From Gemmobacter denitrificans (lineage in GTDB: Bacteria; Pseudomonadota; Alphaproteobacteria; Rhodobacterales; Rhodobacteraceae), in NCBI RefSeq assembly GCF_036964905.1, contig NZ_JBALHR010000005.1, forward strand, positions 62,001 to 126,000: a stretch of 64,000 bases of DNA, given 5' to 3'. A program made the position numbers and the translations under genes. Below the pieces are notes generated by a model. The model was not told where the DNA came from, made no database searches, and was given only the letters and a program-made list of their open reading frames with translations. Positions within the stretch are counted from its first letter, which is position 1, and every line of letters starts with the position of its first letter. Below are positions 43,451 to 51,234 of this stretch, one piece after another.

Positions 43451-43870
43451 TCAATCCTCATCGACGCGTCCGCGCAGGGCCTTGACTTCGCCGCGCTGCG
43501 CCTTGCCTTCCAGCCGGCGCTGCTGGCTACCCCATGTGGGTTTCGTCGCGATCCGCCTTTTGGGGGCGACCAGTGCCTGACGGATCAGTTCCGTCAGCCG
43601 TTCTTCGGCCAACGCGCGATTGCGGGCCTGACTTCGGGTTTCCTCGGCCCGGATGACAATTGCCCCTTCCAGCGTCCAGCGCCGCCCAGCCAGCCGCTTC
43701 AACCGGGCCTTGACCGCCGGGGACAGATGGGGGGACCGTTCCGCCTCGAACCGCAACTCAACGGCGGTTTCCACCTTGTTCACATTCTGTCCCCCCGGCC
43801 CGGACGAGCGCGAGAAGCTTTCGGTCAGCTCCCAATCGGCAATGGTGATGGTGTCGGTGATGCGCAGCAT
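43451..43870 (-). CDS. arfB: alternative ribosome-rescue factor ArfB
   Basis: A 139-residue codon-independent peptidyl-tRNA hydrolase that frees ribosomes stalled on broken mRNA. The release-factor motif SSGPGGQNVNKVETAVELRF has GGQ at 26-28. The basic C-terminal tail, rich in Lys and Arg (QRRLEGKAQRGEVK), is the part that enters the empty mRNA channel. ATG at 43870; a longer frame upstream is antisense to the aldo/keto reductase gene and is not used. Confidence 0.93.
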   Translation of the reverse strand: MLRITDTITIADWELTESFSRSSGPGGQNVNKVETAVELRFEAERSPHLSPAVKARLKRLAGRRWTLEGAIVIRAEETRSQARNRALAEERLTELIRQALVAPKRRIATKPTWGSQQRRLEGKAQRGEVKALRGRVDED

Positions 43871-43975
43871 GATGCGCGCAGGGTAGCGGGTTTTGCTGCG
43901 GGGAAAAGAGGGCAAGGCGCAGGGCTTTGCCATCTGTCTTGTTTGCGCTATCACAAGCGGCAAGAGGAGACTGCC

Positions 43976-45022
43976 ATGCCCAATTTTCCCAAACGCTATG
44001 TTCCTGCTGACGACCGTTACGAACGGATGGTCTATCGTCCCTGCGGTCGGTCGGGGCTGAAACTGCCTGCGGTCAGCCTTGGCCTGTGGCACAATTTCGG
44101 TGAAGATACGCCCCATGCCACCAAACGCGCGATCTGTCAGGCCGCCTTTGACCATGGCATCACGCATTTCGATCTGGCCAACAATTACGGCCCCCCCTTC
44201 GGCAGCGCCGAAGAGGCCTTTGGCCAGATCCTGAAGCAGGATTTCGCGGGCCTGCGAGACGAGCTCATCATCAGTTCCAAGGCCGGGTATGACATGTGGC
44301 CCGGCCCCTACGGCGAATGGGGAAGCCGCAAATACGTGATCGCCTCTTGTGACCAGAGCCTGAAGCGGATGGGGCTGGATTACGTTGACATCTTCTATTC
44401 GCACCGCTTTGACCCCGAAACGCCGCTGGAAGAAACCATGGGCGCGCTGGATCACATCGTGCGGTCAGGCCGGGCGCTCTATATCGGGATTTCCAGCTAT
44501 AGTACCGCCCGCACCCGCGAAGCGGTGGCCATTCTGCGGCAGATGGGCACCCCGCTCTTGATCCATCAGCCCAGCTATAACCTGCTGAACCGCTGGGTTG
44601 AACGCGACGGGCTGAAAGAGACGCTGGCCGAACTTGGCGTCGGGTCGATTGCCTTTACCCCGCTGGCACAAGGGATCCTGACCCGGAAATATCTGGGTGG
44701 CATTCCACAAGGCAGCCGGGCCGCGCAGGGCAAAAGCCTGGCGCCTGACACCATCACCCCCCGGGCGATCGAAAGCGTGCGCGCGTTGGATGCCATCGCG
44801 CAGGCACGCGGCCAGACATTGGCCCAGATGGCGATTGCCTGGGTGCTGCGCGGCGGCGGGATCACCAGTGCGTTGATCGGCGCATCGCGGCCCGAACAGG
44901 TGGTGGATTGCGCGGGGGCGGTGGGAAATCTTGAATTCACCACCGCCGAACTGGCCGAAATCGACCGCATCGCAGCCGAAGAAGACATCAATCTTTGGGC
45001 GCGGTCATCTGAGGGGGTCTGA
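43976..45022 (+). CDS. aldo/keto reductase, YghZ/MgrA type
   Basis: A 348-residue NADPH-dependent aldo/keto reductase similar to E. coli YghZ (L-glyceraldehyde-3-phosphate reductase). N-terminal YRPCGRSGLKLPAVSLGLWHNFG, catalytic Asp/Tyr in FDLANNYGPPFGSAEEAFG, active Lys in IISSKAGYDMWPGPYGEWGSRK, and His in YVDIFYSHRFD. GAGGAGA precedes the ATG at 43976. Its end overlaps the convergent gene by 18 bases. Confidence 0.9.
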   Translation: MPNFPKRYVPADDRYERMVYRPCGRSGLKLPAVSLGLWHNFGEDTPHATKRAICQAAFDHGITHFDLANNYGPPFGSAEEAFGQILKQDFAGLRDELIISSKAGYDMWPGPYGEWGSRKYVIASCDQSLKRMGLDYVDIFYSHRFDPETPLEETMGALDHIVRSGRALYIGISSYSTARTREAVAILRQMGTPLLIHQPSYNLLNRWVERDGLKETLAELGVGSIAFTPLAQGILTRKYLGGIPQGSRAAQGKSLAPDTITPRAIESVRALDAIAQARGQTLAQMAIAWVLRGGGITSALIGASRPEQVVDCAGAVGNLEFTTAELAEIDRIAAEEDINLWARSSEGV

Positions 45023-45961
45023 CGCCGGTGCCCGGATCGCGGCCGAGAAATCGGCCGCATCGGGCAATGCAAGGGCGCGGGCCGAAATTGCGGCACGCGC
45101 CTTGATCGCGGCCAGATCGCCGGTATCGGCCAGCACACCCAAACGATAAAGCCAATCGGGCAACAGCCCCGACAGCAACAGCGCGCGGTTCAATGGCAGA
45201 TCGGGGTCCAGCACCCGCACCAGCCCCCAGACGACGCTGGTGCAATTTGCGGTCACGGTGTTGTACCAGCGTGGCTGCGCGTTCAGATCATTGCCCAGCT
45301 CGACATAGCGCAGGAACACCGCGCGCAGTTGATCCGGTGTCAGGCGCAGCGGATAAAGCCGCACATCCTCGGCCCGGTGATTGGTGCGCAGGCGGATGAT
45401 GTCGGATTCGTCGGCCGCGATCAGCGCCAGTTCGAACTGCCGAAAGAACCCGCCGATGGAACTGAACGCCTCGTCCCGTTCGCGGCGGATTTCAACGGAA
45501 AACACCACGCGCTGCCCATCGACGAAGCCGAAACTGACCACAAGATGCGCGATTTTCGGATTGCCCCAGACCGAAGTCAGCATATCGGCCCCGGTCAGTT
45601 GTGACAGGTCATAGCGCCGGGTTTGCCAGATCTCCTCGGCCTCGGTGGCCGAGTGCCAGCGGAAGGCGCGGACATTGTGCAATGTCACCTGATCGCCTAC
45701 CATTTCCCCGCGCACGATCTTTGCCACATCGGGGGCCCAGTCACGATCCGCGCGCGGGGTCAGGGGCAGATACCACACCAAAAGCGCAAGGATCACTGCG
45801 CCAAGCGCAGGCCAGCCCGCGCCAGTCCAGACCCGCACCGCCGCGACTGCCAACAGAACCATGGCAAATCCGACGGTGACCAGCGGCGCACGCGGAAACT
45901 GCACCTGCAGCGCCGTGCCGCCCAGCCCCGCCACCAGAACCCAGGTTGACCAGAAGATCAC
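45005..45961 (-). CDS. DUF4105/Lnb-type membrane protein
   Basis: A 318-residue protein with two N-terminal membrane spans (about 5-20 and 25-63) and a periplasmic domain of the DUF4105 family, which includes the lipoprotein N-acylation transacylase Lnb. Candidate catalytic residues are His139 in KIAHLVVSFGF and Cys240 in TVTANCTSVVWGL. Proteobacteria already have Lnt for lipoprotein N-acylation, so the role here is open. Its start overlaps the end of ubiG by four bases. Confidence 0.82.
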   Translation of the reverse strand: MIFWSTWVLVAGLGGTALQVQFPRAPLVTVGFAMVLLAVAAVRVWTGAGWPALGAVILALLVWYLPLTPRADRDWAPDVAKIVRGEMVGDQVTLHNVRAFRWHSATEAEEIWQTRRYDLSQLTGADMLTSVWGNPKIAHLVVSFGFVDGQRVVFSVEIRRERDEAFSSIGGFFRQFELALIAADESDIIRLRTNHRAEDVRLYPLRLTPDQLRAVFLRYVELGNDLNAQPRWYNTVTANCTSVVWGLVRVLDPDLPLNRALLLSGLLPDWLYRLGVLADTGDLAAIKARAAISARALALPDAADFSAAIRAPASDPLR

Positions 45962-46692
45962 CGCTTCACGCTCGCGGTGACATAATTCACTGACAGATCA
46001 CGGGGCGAAAGGCTCCAACTCCAGCTGACCGGGTTGAACACCATGCCCTTGCGATCCACCGGCTCCAGCCCGGCACGACGGATCAGGTCGTACAGCTCGT
46101 CAGGGGTGATGAATTTCTTCCAGTCATGCGTGCCCTTGGGCAGCCAGCGCATCACCCATTCTGCGCCGACAATCGCCATGGCAAAGCTTTTCGCATTGCG
46201 GTTCAGAGTAGAACAGATCATCAGCCCGCCGGGTTTCAGCAGCGTCTGGCAGGCGGTCAGATAGGCCAGCGGATCGGCCACATGCTCGACCACCTCCATG
46301 TTCAGGACGACGTCGAAACGTTCACCCGCTGCTGCCAGATCTTCCGCAGTGGTATGCCGGTAATCGATGGTCAGACCAGATTGCTCGGCATGCAGTTTCG
46401 CCACCGGAATGTTGCGCGCCGCCGCATCGGCCCCGACGACATCGGCCCCCAGCCGGGCCATCGGTTCAGACAAAAGGCCCCCGCCACAGCCGATATCAAG
46501 GATACGCAACCCCTTGAAAACACCGGATTGCGTCAGATTGCGGTCAAACTCGGCGGCGATCTGGGTGGTGATGTAATGCAGCCGACAGGGGTTCATTTCA
46601 TGCAGCGGTTTGAACTTGCCCTTCGGATCCCACCATTCGGCGGCCATGGCTTCGAACTTGGCGACCTCGGCGGCATCAATGGTTGTGGTCAT
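45958..46692 (-). CDS. ubiG: ubiquinone biosynthesis O-methyltransferase
   Basis: SAM-dependent enzyme making both O-methylations of the ubiquinone ring. 244 residues with EAAEWWDPKGKFKPLHEMNP-type start, SAM motif ILDIGCGGGLLSEPMARLGA near residue 66, and FDVVLNMEVVEHVADP near 130. GGAG lies seven bases before the ATG at 46692. It is divergent from the proline iminopeptidase gene with only 54 bases between starts. Confidence 0.96.
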   Translation of the reverse strand: MTTTIDAAEVAKFEAMAAEWWDPKGKFKPLHEMNPCRLHYITTQIAAEFDRNLTQSGVFKGLRILDIGCGGGLLSEPMARLGADVVGADAAARNIPVAKLHAEQSGLTIDYRHTTAEDLAAAGERFDVVLNMEVVEHVADPLAYLTACQTLLKPGGLMICSTLNRNAKSFAMAIVGAEWVMRWLPKGTHDWKKFITPDELYDLIRRAGLEPVDRKGMVFNPVSWSWSLSPRDLSVNYVTASVKR

Positions 46693-46734
46693 GGGCATCT
46701 CCGGTTTCGCTGGCAGCATGTCATTCCTACGTTA

Positions 46735-46740
46735 TATAAT
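46735..46740 (+). promoter_or_regulatory. consensus -10 box directly in front of pip
   Basis: TATAAT at 46735-46740 ends one base before ATG 46741. RNA would be expected to start about seven bases on, at the second in-frame ATG (46747). No Shine-Dalgarno is seen. The -35 is weak (CTGGCA, spacer 19). Confidence 0.55.
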
Positions 46741-46746
46741 ATGGCC

Positions 46747-47730
46747 ATGGATCACAGATCAGGCCAAAAGCGCGCAGTCGAATATCTTTACCCGCCGGTC
46801 GAGCCATTTGACCAGCGTATGATCGATATGGGCGATGGCCACCGGGTCTATGTCGAACAGTGTGGCAGGCCGGATGGCATTCCAGTGCTGGTGGTACATG
46901 GCGGTCCGGGCGGCGGCTGCAGCCCGGCGATGCGTCGTTATTTCGACCCGGAAACCTATCGCGTCATTCTGTTTGATCAGCGCGGCTGTGGCCGGTCGCG
47001 CCCCAATGCCAGCGTCATCGAGAATACGACATGGCATCTGGTGGCAGATATCGAGGTGATCCGCGATCTGCTGGGGATTGACCGTTTCGTGCTGTTCGGC
47101 GGCAGCTGGGGGGCCACGCTGGCGCTGATCTATGCGATCACCCATCCCGAACGCGTGCGCCATCTGGTGCTGCGCGGCGTGTTCCTGGGCAGCCGGGCCG
47201 AGCTGGACTGGTTCTATGGCGGCGGCGCGGGGGCGTTTTTCCCCGAACTCTGGCAACGCTTCATCGACCCGATTCCCGCAGGCGAACGCGACGATCTGGT
47301 CGCGGCCTACCATCGGCGGCTGTTTTCCGGCAACATGGTGGAAGAGATGCGCTTTGCCCGGCTTTGGGCGCAATGGGAAAATGCGCTGGCCTCGGTCAGT
47401 TCTGACGGCACCAGTTACGACAGCCCACCCGACTATGCCCGCGCCTTTGCCCGGCTGGAGAACCACTATTTCCAGAACAGCGTCTTTCTGGAATGTGATC
47501 GCTGGATCCTGCGCGAACGGGCCCGCATCGAACATCTGGGGGCCAGCGTCGTGCAGGGCCGGTTTGACATGATCTGTCCGCCACTGGCCGCATGGGAATT
47601 GGCGCGCGGCTGGCGGCGCTGCGATCTGCGCATGGTGGGCATGGCGGGCCATGCCCTGTCAGAACCCGGAATCTCGGCCGAGCTGGTGCATGTGATGGAC
47701 GGGCTGCGCCCGCTTTTGAAGGATCGTTGA
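46747..47730 (+). CDS. pip: proline iminopeptidase
   Basis: Removes N-terminal proline from peptides. The 327-residue alpha/beta hydrolase has LVVHGGPGGGCSPAMRRYFDP near 38, FDQRGCGRSRP near 74, the nucleophile Ser120 in FGGSWGATLAL, Asp in VQGRFDMICPP and His in GMAGHALSEP. An ATG at 46741 is equally in frame, but it touches the TATAAT box, so 46747 is preferred and the mRNA may be leaderless. The tspO gene begins one base after its stop. Confidence 0.93.
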   Translation: MDHRSGQKRAVEYLYPPVEPFDQRMIDMGDGHRVYVEQCGRPDGIPVLVVHGGPGGGCSPAMRRYFDPETYRVILFDQRGCGRSRPNASVIENTTWHLVADIEVIRDLLGIDRFVLFGGSWGATLALIYAITHPERVRHLVLRGVFLGSRAELDWFYGGGAGAFFPELWQRFIDPIPAGERDDLVAAYHRRLFSGNMVEEMRFARLWAQWENALASVSSDGTSYDSPPDYARAFARLENHYFQNSVFLECDRWILRERARIEHLGASVVQGRFDMICPPLAAWELARGWRRCDLRMVGMAGHALSEPGISAELVHVMDGLRPLLKDR

Positions 47731-47731
47731 C

Positions 47732-48193
47732 ATGGCAATCGACTGGGGCCTTGCGGGGCTGTTTCTTGGCGCCAGTCTGGCCGCCGGGCTGACCGGCTGG
47801 ATGTTCAAGCCGGGCGACTGGTATGAAGGTCTGGTCAAACCCGATTGGCGCCCGAAGAACTGGATGTTTCCGGTCGCCTGGACAGGGATCTACATTCTGT
47901 CAAGCCTTGCAGCCGCGCGGGTGGCCGTGCTGCCCGGCAACAGCCATGCGATGGGATTCTGGGCCCTGCAGATCGCGCTGAACACGCTTTGGACCCCGAC
48001 CTTCTTTGGCGCGCGGCGCATGGGTCTGGCGGTGGGGGTCATGGCCGCATTGTGCTTTGCCGTGCTGGGGATGCTCTGGACCTTCTGGACCCTTGATGGC
48101 TGGGCCTTTGTGCTGATCCTGCCCTATGCAGGCTGGCTGTCGCTGGCGGCCCCGCTCAACTGGCGCGTCTGGCGCGACAATCGCGGCGCCTGA
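47732..48193 (+). CDS. tspO: TspO/MBR family tryptophan-rich sensory protein
   Basis: A 153-residue five-span outer- or inner-membrane protein of the TspO/PBR family. Marked motifs: WYEGLVKPDWRPKNWMFPVAWTGIYIL near 30, WALQIALNTLWTPTFF near 78, and PYAGWLSLAAPLNWRVW at the end; many Trp. In Rhodobacter TspO controls pigment genes by affecting tetrapyrrole handling. Cotranscribed with pip. Confidence 0.93.
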   Translation: MAIDWGLAGLFLGASLAAGLTGWMFKPGDWYEGLVKPDWRPKNWMFPVAWTGIYILSSLAAARVAVLPGNSHAMGFWALQIALNTLWTPTFFGARRMGLAVGVMAALCFAVLGMLWTFWTLDGWAFVLILPYAGWLSLAAPLNWRVWRDNRGA

Positions 48194-48211
48194 CCGCTGC
48201 GGCCAAGGCGC

Positions 48212-48240
48212 TTGCATTTCTGGCGGTCCACGCCTATATG
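48212..48240 (+). promoter_or_regulatory. sigma70-type promoter of the rimP-nusA-infB operon
   Basis: TTGCAT at 48212-48217 and TATATG at 48235-48240 with the ideal 17-base spacer; transcription would start near 48247, giving an 89-base leader before rimP. Confidence 0.6.
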
Positions 48241-48246
48241 ACACGT

Positions 48247-48318
48247 AACAGAGGCGCTTGCGGGTCCAAACCGGAAGCCCACCGAATGATGCAAACGGGC
48301 CCTGTAAGCCCGTTTTTT
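48247..48318 (+). promoter_or_regulatory. candidate transcription-attenuation leader of rimP
   Basis: The leader ends in an intrinsic terminator: stem ACGGGC/GCCCGT (48295-48300, 48308-48313), 7-base loop, then a run of six T, G and more T, only 18 bases before the rimP ATG. An upstream GGGTCC (48262-48267) can pair with GGGCCC (48297-48302), which would break the terminator stem. Attenuator leaders in front of rimP-nusA-infB are described in gammaproteobacteria; this one looks analogous. Confidence 0.6.
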
Positions 48319-48335
48319 GTTTTTGGAAGCAAGGC

Positions 48336-48947
48336 ATGACCGATCTCATCGCCAAGACCGCCATCGACCGGCGACTCGCCGATATCGTCGGCCCCGTCAT
48401 CGAGGGGCTGGGGTTTGAACTGGTGCGCATCCGCCTGATGGGCGGAAGGACGCGCACGCTGCAGATCATGGTCGATCGCCCGGATGGCGGCATCGAAGTG
48501 GACGAATGTGCCACCTGTTCGACTGCAATTTCTGCCGTGCTGGATGTGGAAGACCCGATCGAGGATAACTATATCCTCGAAGTCTCCTCGCCCGGGATCG
48601 ACCGTCCGCTGACCCGCCTGAAGGATTTCGACATGTGGGTCGATTACGAGGCCCGGCTGGAAACCACCGAGCTGATCGATGGCCGCCGCCGGTTCAAGGG
48701 CGTGCTGCAGGGCACCGAGGGCGACGAGGTGCTGATCGAGATCGAGGAGGGCGGCGAAAGCCTGACCATCGGCCTGCGCTTTGACTGGCTGTCGGATGCC
48801 AAGCTGCTGCTGACCGATGAACTGATCGCCGAGGTTCTGCGCCAACGCAAGGAATCGGGCGTCATCGACGAATCGAAATTCGACGAGATCGAAGAAACCG
48901 AAGGGGATGAGGACGAAGAGCCCGACACCCCCCAGACCAAACACTGA
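48336..48947 (+). CDS. rimP: ribosome maturation factor RimP
   Basis: 30S assembly factor, 203 residues. N-terminal domain LADIVGPVIEGLGFELVRIRLMGG and RTLQIMVDRPDGGIEVDECATCST, then the SH3-like domain YILEVSSPGIDRPLTRLKDF and FKGVLQGTEGDEVLIEI. The final 40 residues are very acidic, longer than in E. coli. ATG at 48336 follows GGAAGCAAGG. First gene of the rimP-nusA-ylxR-infB operon and preceded by a terminator-like leader. Confidence 0.95.
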   Translation: MTDLIAKTAIDRRLADIVGPVIEGLGFELVRIRLMGGRTRTLQIMVDRPDGGIEVDECATCSTAISAVLDVEDPIEDNYILEVSSPGIDRPLTRLKDFDMWVDYEARLETTELIDGRRRFKGVLQGTEGDEVLIEIEEGGESLTIGLRFDWLSDAKLLLTDELIAEVLRQRKESGVIDESKFDEIEETEGDEDEEPDTPQTKH

Positions 48948-48964
48948 CAGGCCAAGAGGACATC

Positions 48965-50581
48965 ATGGCGATTACGTCTGCGAACCAGCTGGAACTGCTG
49001 CAAACCGCCGAAGCGGTCGCGCGCGAGAAGATGATCGACCCCGACCTGGTGATCCAGGCCATGGAAGAAAGCCTCGCCCGTGCCGCCAAGTCGCGTTACG
49101 GCTCGGAGCTTGATATCCGCGTGAAGATCGACCGCAAGACCGGCCGCGCCACCTTTGCGCGCATCCGCACCGTGGTCACCGACGAGGAATTCGAGAACCA
49201 CCACGCCCAGCTGACCGTCAAGCAGGCCAAATCCTACCTGAAAGATCCGCAGATCGGCGACGAGGTGATCGACGAAGTGCCGCCGGTGGATCTGGGCCGT
49301 ATCGCCGCGCAAAGCGCCAAGCAGGTGATCCTGCAGAAGGTGCGCGAGGCCGAGCGCGACCGCCAGTTCGACGAATTCAAGGATCGCAAGGGCACCATCA
49401 TCAATGGCGTGGTGAAGCGCGAGGAATATGGCAACCTGATCGTCGATATCGGCCGGGGCGAAGGCATCCTGCGCCGCAACGAAAAGATCGGCCGCGAATC
49501 CTATCGCCCGAATGATCGCATCCGCTGCTACATCAAGGATGTGCGCCGCGAAACCCGTGGCCCGCAGGTCTTCCTGTCGCGCACCGACCCGCAGTTCATG
49601 GCCGAACTGTTCAAGATGGAAGTGCCGGAAATCTATGATGGCATCATCGAGATCAAGGCCGTGGCCCGCGATCCCGGGTCGCGCGCCAAGATCGCCGTCA
49701 TCAGCTTTGACAATTCGATCGACCCGGTCGGCGCCTGCGTCGGTATGCGCGGCTCGCGCGTGCAGGCTGTGGTGAACGAACTGCAGGGCGAAAAGATCGA
49801 CATCATTCCGTGGAATGCCGATACCGCCACCTTCCTGGTGAACGCGCTGCAACCCGCCGAAGTGTCGAAAGTCGTGTTCGACGAAGAGGCCGGCAAGATC
49901 GAAGTCGTGGTGCCGGATGAACAGCTGTCACTGGCAATTGGCCGCCGTGGCCAGAACGTCCGTCTGGCCAGCCAGCTGACCGGTCTGGACATCGACATCA
50001 TGACCGAGGCCGAAGAATCGGCCCGCCGTCAGGCCGAGTTCGCCGAGCGCACCAAGCTGTTCATGGATACGCTCGACATTGATGAGATGATGGCACAACT
50101 GCTGGTCGCCGAAGGCTTCACCAATCTGGAAGAAGTGGCCTATGTCGAACAGGACGAACTGCTGTCGATCGACGGGTTCGACGAAGGCACCGCCGAAGAG
50201 CTGCAGGCCCGTGCCCGCGATTATATCGAAGAACAGAACCGCAAGGCCATCGAAGCGGCGCGCGCTCTGGGCGTCGATGACAGCCTGTTCAACTTTGAAG
50301 GCCTGACCCCGCAGATGATCGAGGCGCTGGCCCGTGACGGGATCAAGACGCTGGAAGACTTTGCGACCTGCGCCGATTGGGAACTGGCCGGTGGCTGGAC
50401 GACCGAGAACGGCCAGCGCAAGAAGGATGAAGGCATCCTTGAAAAGTTCGAACTGAGCCTGGACGAGGCGCAGACCATGATCATGACCGCGCGCGTCATG
50501 CTGGGCTGGGTCGATCCGTCGGAACTGGCGTCGGACGAAGACCAGGCCGAGGGCACTGACGACGAAGAAGAAGAGGCGTAA
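48965..50581 (+). CDS. nusA: transcription termination/antitermination protein NusA
   Basis: 538 residues: N-terminal RNA polymerase-binding domain (1-130), S1 domain (KGTIINGVVKREEYGNLIVDIG near 143), two KH domains with GACVGMRGSRVQAVVNEL and LAIGRRGQNVRLASQL, then two C-terminal helix-hairpin acidic repeats (LLVAEGFTNLEEVAYV and GLTPQMIEALARDGIKTLEDFA) and a highly acidic tail. The two C-terminal repeats are the proteobacterial form that contacts the polymerase alpha subunit or lambda N. Confidence 0.97.
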   Translation: MAITSANQLELLQTAEAVAREKMIDPDLVIQAMEESLARAAKSRYGSELDIRVKIDRKTGRATFARIRTVVTDEEFENHHAQLTVKQAKSYLKDPQIGDEVIDEVPPVDLGRIAAQSAKQVILQKVREAERDRQFDEFKDRKGTIINGVVKREEYGNLIVDIGRGEGILRRNEKIGRESYRPNDRIRCYIKDVRRETRGPQVFLSRTDPQFMAELFKMEVPEIYDGIIEIKAVARDPGSRAKIAVISFDNSIDPVGACVGMRGSRVQAVVNELQGEKIDIIPWNADTATFLVNALQPAEVSKVVFDEEAGKIEVVVPDEQLSLAIGRRGQNVRLASQLTGLDIDIMTEAEESARRQAEFAERTKLFMDTLDIDEMMAQLLVAEGFTNLEEVAYVEQDELLSIDGFDEGTAEELQARARDYIEEQNRKAIEAARALGVDDSLFNFEGLTPQMIEALARDGIKTLEDFATCADWELAGGWTTENGQRKKDEGILEKFELSLDEAQTMIMTARVMLGWVDPSELASDEDQAEGTDDEEEEA

Positions 50582-50589
50582 GTTCAGGC

Positions 50590-51234
50590 ATGACCCGCGG
50601 CGGCCGCAAGGACGAACAGGATGGCCCGGAACGGAAATGCATCGTTTCGGGCGAGGTCGGGCCAAAGGCCGGGCTGATCCGCTTTGTCGCGGGGCCGGAT
50701 GGCGAGGTTGTGCCGGATGTGCTGCAACGCCTGCCGGGCCGAGGCTTCTGGGTGACCTGCACCCGCGAAGCCCTGGACCGGGCGGCGGCAAAAGGCCTGT
50801 TCTCGCGCGCGGCGCGGGCCAAGGTCACGGCACCTGCCGAATTGGCCGACCTGATCGAAGGTCTGCTGGCGCGACGGGTGGTTGATCTGGTCAGTCTGGC
50901 CCGCAAGGCCGGACTGGCGGTGACCGGATACGAGAAGGTGAAGGACTGGCTGGTGAACGGCACGGCGACCGTGCTGATCCAGGCCAGTGACGGGTCGGAA
51001 CGCGGCAAGGCAAAGCTGCGCCCGCCCCAGCGGACCGGGCTATTCATCGGCTGCCTGACGGCACAGGAAATCGGTTTGGCTTTTGGTCGCGAAAGTGCCA
51101 TACACGGCGCGCTTGCGGCTGGTGGACTCAGCAACCGTGTTGTAGAGGAAGCGGCAAGGCTGGCGGGGCTCCGGGGTGGAGCTGGCCAGCAGGACGGCGG
51201 CGAGACCGCCGGAGAGGATACGAAGACGGCATGA
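50590..51234 (+). CDS. ylxR: YlxR (RnpM-like) / L7Ae-like RNA-binding fusion protein
   Basis: 214 residues in two domains. Residues 10-85 are YlxR/DUF448: RKCIVSGEVGPKAGLIRFVAGPDG and LPGRGFWVTCTREALDRA. Residues 90-180 are an L7Ae-like fold as in YlxQ: VSLARKAGLAVTGYEKVKDWL. In Bacillus YlxR and YlxQ are separate genes of the same operon; YlxR there binds RNase P RNA. Here they are fused, as usual in alphaproteobacteria. The stop overlaps the infB ATG by four bases. Confidence 0.9.
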   Translation: MTRGGRKDEQDGPERKCIVSGEVGPKAGLIRFVAGPDGEVVPDVLQRLPGRGFWVTCTREALDRAAAKGLFSRAARAKVTAPAELADLIEGLLARRVVDLVSLARKAGLAVTGYEKVKDWLVNGTATVLIQASDGSERGKAKLRPPQRTGLFIGCLTAQEIGLAFGRESAIHGALAAGGLSNRVVEEAARLAGLRGGAGQQDGGETAGEDTKTA

